From contig NZ_JAANIJ010000001.1 in the NCBI RefSeq assembly GCF_011174705.1, positions 3,348,001 to 3,412,000 of the forward strand: a stretch of DNA of 64,000 nt, read 5' to 3'. Shown piece by piece: positions 60,624-64,000 of the stretch. The position numbers were made by a program, and so were the translations under genes. The notes under the pieces are model-generated. The model was not told where the DNA came from, ran no database searches, and was given only the letters and a program-made list of their open reading frames with translations. This DNA comes from Tessaracoccus coleopterorum (GTDB lineage Bacteria > Actinomycetota > Actinomycetes > Propionibacteriales > Propionibacteriaceae). Within the stretch, counting starts at the first letter, position 1. Every line of letters starts with the position of its first letter.

Positions 60624-63600
60624 GTGCCTGAAACCCTGAAGCAGATCCTCAACCGCCGTGTCCTCGTCGCCGATGGTGCGATGGGCACCATGCTGCAGTC
60701 CTTCGGTGAGTTGTCGATCGAGGAGGACTTCCAGGGCTCGAAGGGTGCAACGAGATCCTCAACGTGACAAGGCCCGACATCGTCGCGGCCGTGCACCGTG
60801 CCTACTACGAGGCGGGCGCCGACGCCGTCGAGACCAACACCTTCGGGACCAACCTCGCGGCACTCGCGGAGTACGACATCGTCGACCGGCTCGAGCAACT
60901 GGCCGAGGCCGCGGCCCGCGTCGCGCGGGAGGTCGCCGACGAGTTCGCTACGGACGAACGGCCTCGTTTCGTGCTCGGCTCGATGGGCCCGGCACCAAGC
61001 TGCCGACCCTCGGTCACATCGCGTTCGCCGACATCCGCGACGCCTACCAGCGCCAGGTCGAGGCCATGATCCGCGGCGGCATCGACGGCGTGCAGATCGA
61101 GACCTGCCAGGACCTGCTCCAGACGAAGGCCGCCGTCATCGGCGCCCGTCGGGCCCGCGAGAAGGCCGGCGTCGAGCTCCCCATCCTCGTCAACGTGACG
61201 GTGGAGACCACCGGCACCATGCTGCTCGGCTCCGAGATCGGTGCCGCGCTCACCGCGCTGCAGGCCCTCGGGATCGACTGCATCGGCCTCAACTGCGCCA
61301 CCGGCCCCGCCGAGATGAGCGAGCACCTCCGCCACCTGGCCCGCCGGGCAGGCATCGCGGTCGGCGCCATGCCCAACGCGGGCCTTCCCGAGCTCACCGC
61401 CGACGGCGCCCGCTACCCGCTCAGCCCGAGGCCTCGCCGACGCCCTCGGCCAGTACCTCGACGAGTTCGGCCTGGCCGTCATCGGCGGCTGCTGCGGCAC
61501 CACGCCCGAACACATCCGGCTGCTCGCCGAGCGCTTCGGCGGCCGCGAGGTCGTCGCCCGCGAGATCGAGGACGAGCGGGCATCGTCGAGCCTCTACATC
61601 GAGGTGCCGTTCGCGCAGGACGCCAGCTACCTGAACATCGGTGAGCGCACCAACGCCAACGGCTCCCGGGCCTTCCGTGATGCGATGCTCGCAGGCAACT
61701 GGGACGAGTGCGTCGAGATCGCCAAGGCGCAGGCGCGCGACGGCGCCCATGTGCTCGACCTGTGCATCGACTACGTCGGCCGCGACGGCGCCGCCGACAT
61801 GGCCGAGCTTGCGTTCCGGCTCTCCACCGCCGTCACGCTGCCGATCGTGCTCGACTCGACCGAGCCGCACGTGCTGCTGGCAGGCCTCGAGCGGCTCGCG
61901 GGCCGCTGTGTCATCAACTCCGTCAACTACGAGGACGGCGACGGCCCGAATCCAGGTTCGCCAAGGTGATGCCGCTGGTCAGGGAGCACGGCGCCGCAGT
62001 GGTGGCGTTGACCATCGACGAGGAGGGGCAGGCCCGCACCGCCGAATGGAAGGTGCGTGTCGCGTCCAGGCTGGTCGACGACCTCGTCGGCACGTGGGGC
62101 ATGGACGTCGGCGACATCCTCGTCGACTGCCTCACATTCCCGATCGCCACCGGCCAGGAGGAGACCCGCCGCGACGGCCTCGAGACGATCGAGGCGATCC
62201 GCGAGCTGAAGCGCCGCTACCCGGGGGTGCGCACCACGCTCGGCGTCAGCAACGTCTCCTTCGGCCTCAACCCGGCCGCCCGCATCGTGCTCAACTCCGT
62301 GTTCCTGCACGAGTGCGTCCTGGCCGGCCTCGACTCGGCGATCGTGCACAGCGCCAAGATCCTCCCGATGGACCGGATCCCCGAGGAGCAGCGCACGGTG
62401 GCCCTCGATCTCGTCTACGACCGTCGCGACGGCGACTACGACCCGCTCGTGCGTTTCCTGGAGCTGTTCGAGGGCGTCACCGCCGCCTCCGCCAAGGCGA
62501 CCCGCGCCGCCGAGCTGGCCGCGCTGCCGCTCGGGAGAGGCTGCAGCGTCGCATCATCGACGGCGAGGGCAAGGGCCTGGACGCCGATCTCGACGAGGCG
62601 CTCGCGGGCAAGCCCGCCCTCGACATCATCAACGAGGACCTCCTCGCAGGCATGAAGATCGTCGGCGAGCTGTTCGGCTCCGGCAAGATGCAGCTCCCGT
62701 TCGTGCTGCAGTCGGCCGAGGTCATGAAGACCGCCGTCGCCTACCTCGAGCCGCACATGGAGAAGTCGGAGTCGGACACCGGAAAGGGCACGCTCGTGCT
62801 GGCGACGGTGCGCGGCGACGTGCACGACATCGGCAAGAACCTGGTCGACATCATCGTCAGCAACAACGGCTACACGGTGGTCAACATCGGCATCAAGCAG
62901 CCGATCCAGGCCATCGTCGACGCCGCCGAGCAGAGCGGGGCCGACGCGATCGGCATGTCCGGGCTGCTCGTGAAGTCGACGCTCGTGATGAAGGACAACC
63001 TCGTCGAGCTCAACCGGCTCGGGCTCGCCGACCGGTATCCCGTGCTGCTCGGCGGCGCCGCGCTGACCCGCACGTTCGTGGAGCACGACCTCAATGACAT
63101 GTTCGACGGCGAGGTGCGCTACGCGAAGGACGCGTTCGAGGGGCTCGCCCTGATGGATGCCGTGATGGCCGTCAAGAACGGCGTCCCCGGCGCCAGGCTG
63201 CCCGAGCCGAGGCAGCGTCGGATCGCGAAGACGGCGCTCATCGAGATCGCGGAACCGGAGCTCGGGGTGCGCTCCGACGTCGCCCGCGACGTCGACGTCC
63301 CGACGCCGCCGTTCTGGGGTCGCGCGTCGTCAAGGGCATCTCGCTGGCAGACGTGACCGCCTGGCTCGACCACCGCGCCACGTTCGTGGGCAGTGGGGGC
63401 TCAAGTCGCTCAAGGACGGCCCCTCCTACCAGGAGCTCGTCGAGACCGAGGCGATGCCGCGGCTGCGGATGTGGCTCGACCGGATCAAGACGGAGAGCCT
63501 CGCCAACTTCGGCGTCGTCTACGGCTACTTCCCGGTGCACTCCGAGAATGAGTCGCTCATCCTCGGTGCCCCCGACGACCCGAGCCGGGAGATCGCCCGT

Positions 63601-64000
63601 TTCACCTTCCCGCGCCAGCGCCGCGGCCGCGCCCTGTGCCTGGCCGACTTCTTCCGCGACCGTGAGGAGGCGGCCGAGCGCGGGCCCGACGTGCTGGCGA
63701 TGCAGCTCGTCACCATGGGCTCCGAGGTGGCGCAGGCCACCCAGCGCCTGTTCGAGGCGAACTCCTACCGCGACTACCTCGAGCTCCACGGCCTGTCCGT
63801 GCAGCTCACGGAGGCGCTCGCCGAGCTGTGGCACTCCCGGGTGCGCGACGAGCTGGGGCTGGGGGCCGCCGACGGCGCCGTCGAGGCAGCCATCCGCGAC
63901 CAGGCCTACCGTGGCTCGCGGTACTCCTTCGGCTACCCGGCGTGCCCGAGCTCGAGGACCGGCGTACCCTTGTGGGACTGCTCGATCCGTCGCGGATCGG
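60624..64000 (+). CDS. metH: cobalamin-dependent methionine synthase (3' end outside window)
   Basis: Transfers methyl from methyltetrahydrofolate to homocysteine through B12. About 1,129 residues visible after ten repairs (near 60748, 60757, 60994, 61424, 61580, 61950, 62534, 63319, 63391, 63944). Homocysteine domain with zinc Cys in [11 protein letters not shown] and [11 protein letters not shown] (near 61480); pterin domain with [15 protein letters not shown] (near 61630); cap domain; B12 domain with the ligand His in [12 protein letters not shown] (near 62814); start of the SAM activation domain ([14 protein letters not shown] near 63496). GTG start, leaderless. Confidence 0.95.

Overview
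The window is high-GC (around 70% by eye), densely packed chromosome of an actinomycete. Evidence for this is the actinobacterial integration host factor (mihF) between pyrF and gmk, a PriA primosome protein without a working ATPase motif, a maleylpyruvate-isomerase-family gene of the mycothiol type, the gene orders yebC-ruvCAB-yajC-secDF-apt-relA and alaS-ruvX-mltG-aroE-aroC-aroK-aroB-efp-nusB, and many promoters with a TANNNT -10 box directly in front of the start codon. My impression is a member of the Propionibacteriaceae; that is inference, not proof. No rRNA, tRNA, CRISPR, insertion sequence or prophage was seen.

Reading caveat. Nearly every long gene is split by single missing bases, almost always one G or C lost from a short G/C run. 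I count roughly 190 such events, all losses. Restoring one base at each point gives full-length, well conserved proteins. I treat them as sequencing or assembly errors, annotate each gene as one CDS from its true start to its true stop, and list the approximate repair points. Lengths given are for the repaired protein.

Layout. 1-4302: histidine operon hisD-hisC-hisB-hisH-hisA, starts and stops overlapping. 4302-8968: an unusual lipid-type operon coupled to hisA (fatty acyl-CoA reductase fused to a HAD phosphatase, a LarA-like protein, a PlsC-like protein), the last two lacking the family catalytic residues. 8985-20216: tandem GNAT, yebC, ruvCAB, yajC-secD-secF, apt, a K+ channel and relA, closed by a two-way terminator. 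20279-26025: DUF349 protein (minus), then divergently a metallo-beta-lactamase hydrolase, hisS, an NpdG-like reductase and aspS. 26095-27314: Bcr/CflA-type exporter (minus). 27417-37278: rarA, a DUF948 protein, a small membrane protein, alaS, ruvX, mltG and the shikimate genes aroE, aroC, aroK, aroB. 37281-41661: accessory block of a mycothiol-type DinB-fold protein, two membrane-associated unknowns, and a two-component pair transcribed towards each other. 41976-49254: efp, nusB, carA, carB, pyrD, pyrF. 49354-56023: mihF, gmk, rpoZ, metK, priA, fmt, rsmB. 56068-58601: copper export unit with two CsoR-like operators, a small exported protein and copA. 58588-64000: DUF488 (minus), rpe, PAC2-family protein (minus), and cobalamin-dependent metH running off the end.

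How it works together. Most of the window is core metabolism and information processing (His, shikimate and pyrimidine synthesis, methionine/SAM cycle, tRNA charging, protein export, recombination, stringent response). The parts that look least described are the acyl-CoA reductase operon behind hisA, the membrane/two-component block between aroB and efp, and the widespread leaderless promoter architecture.
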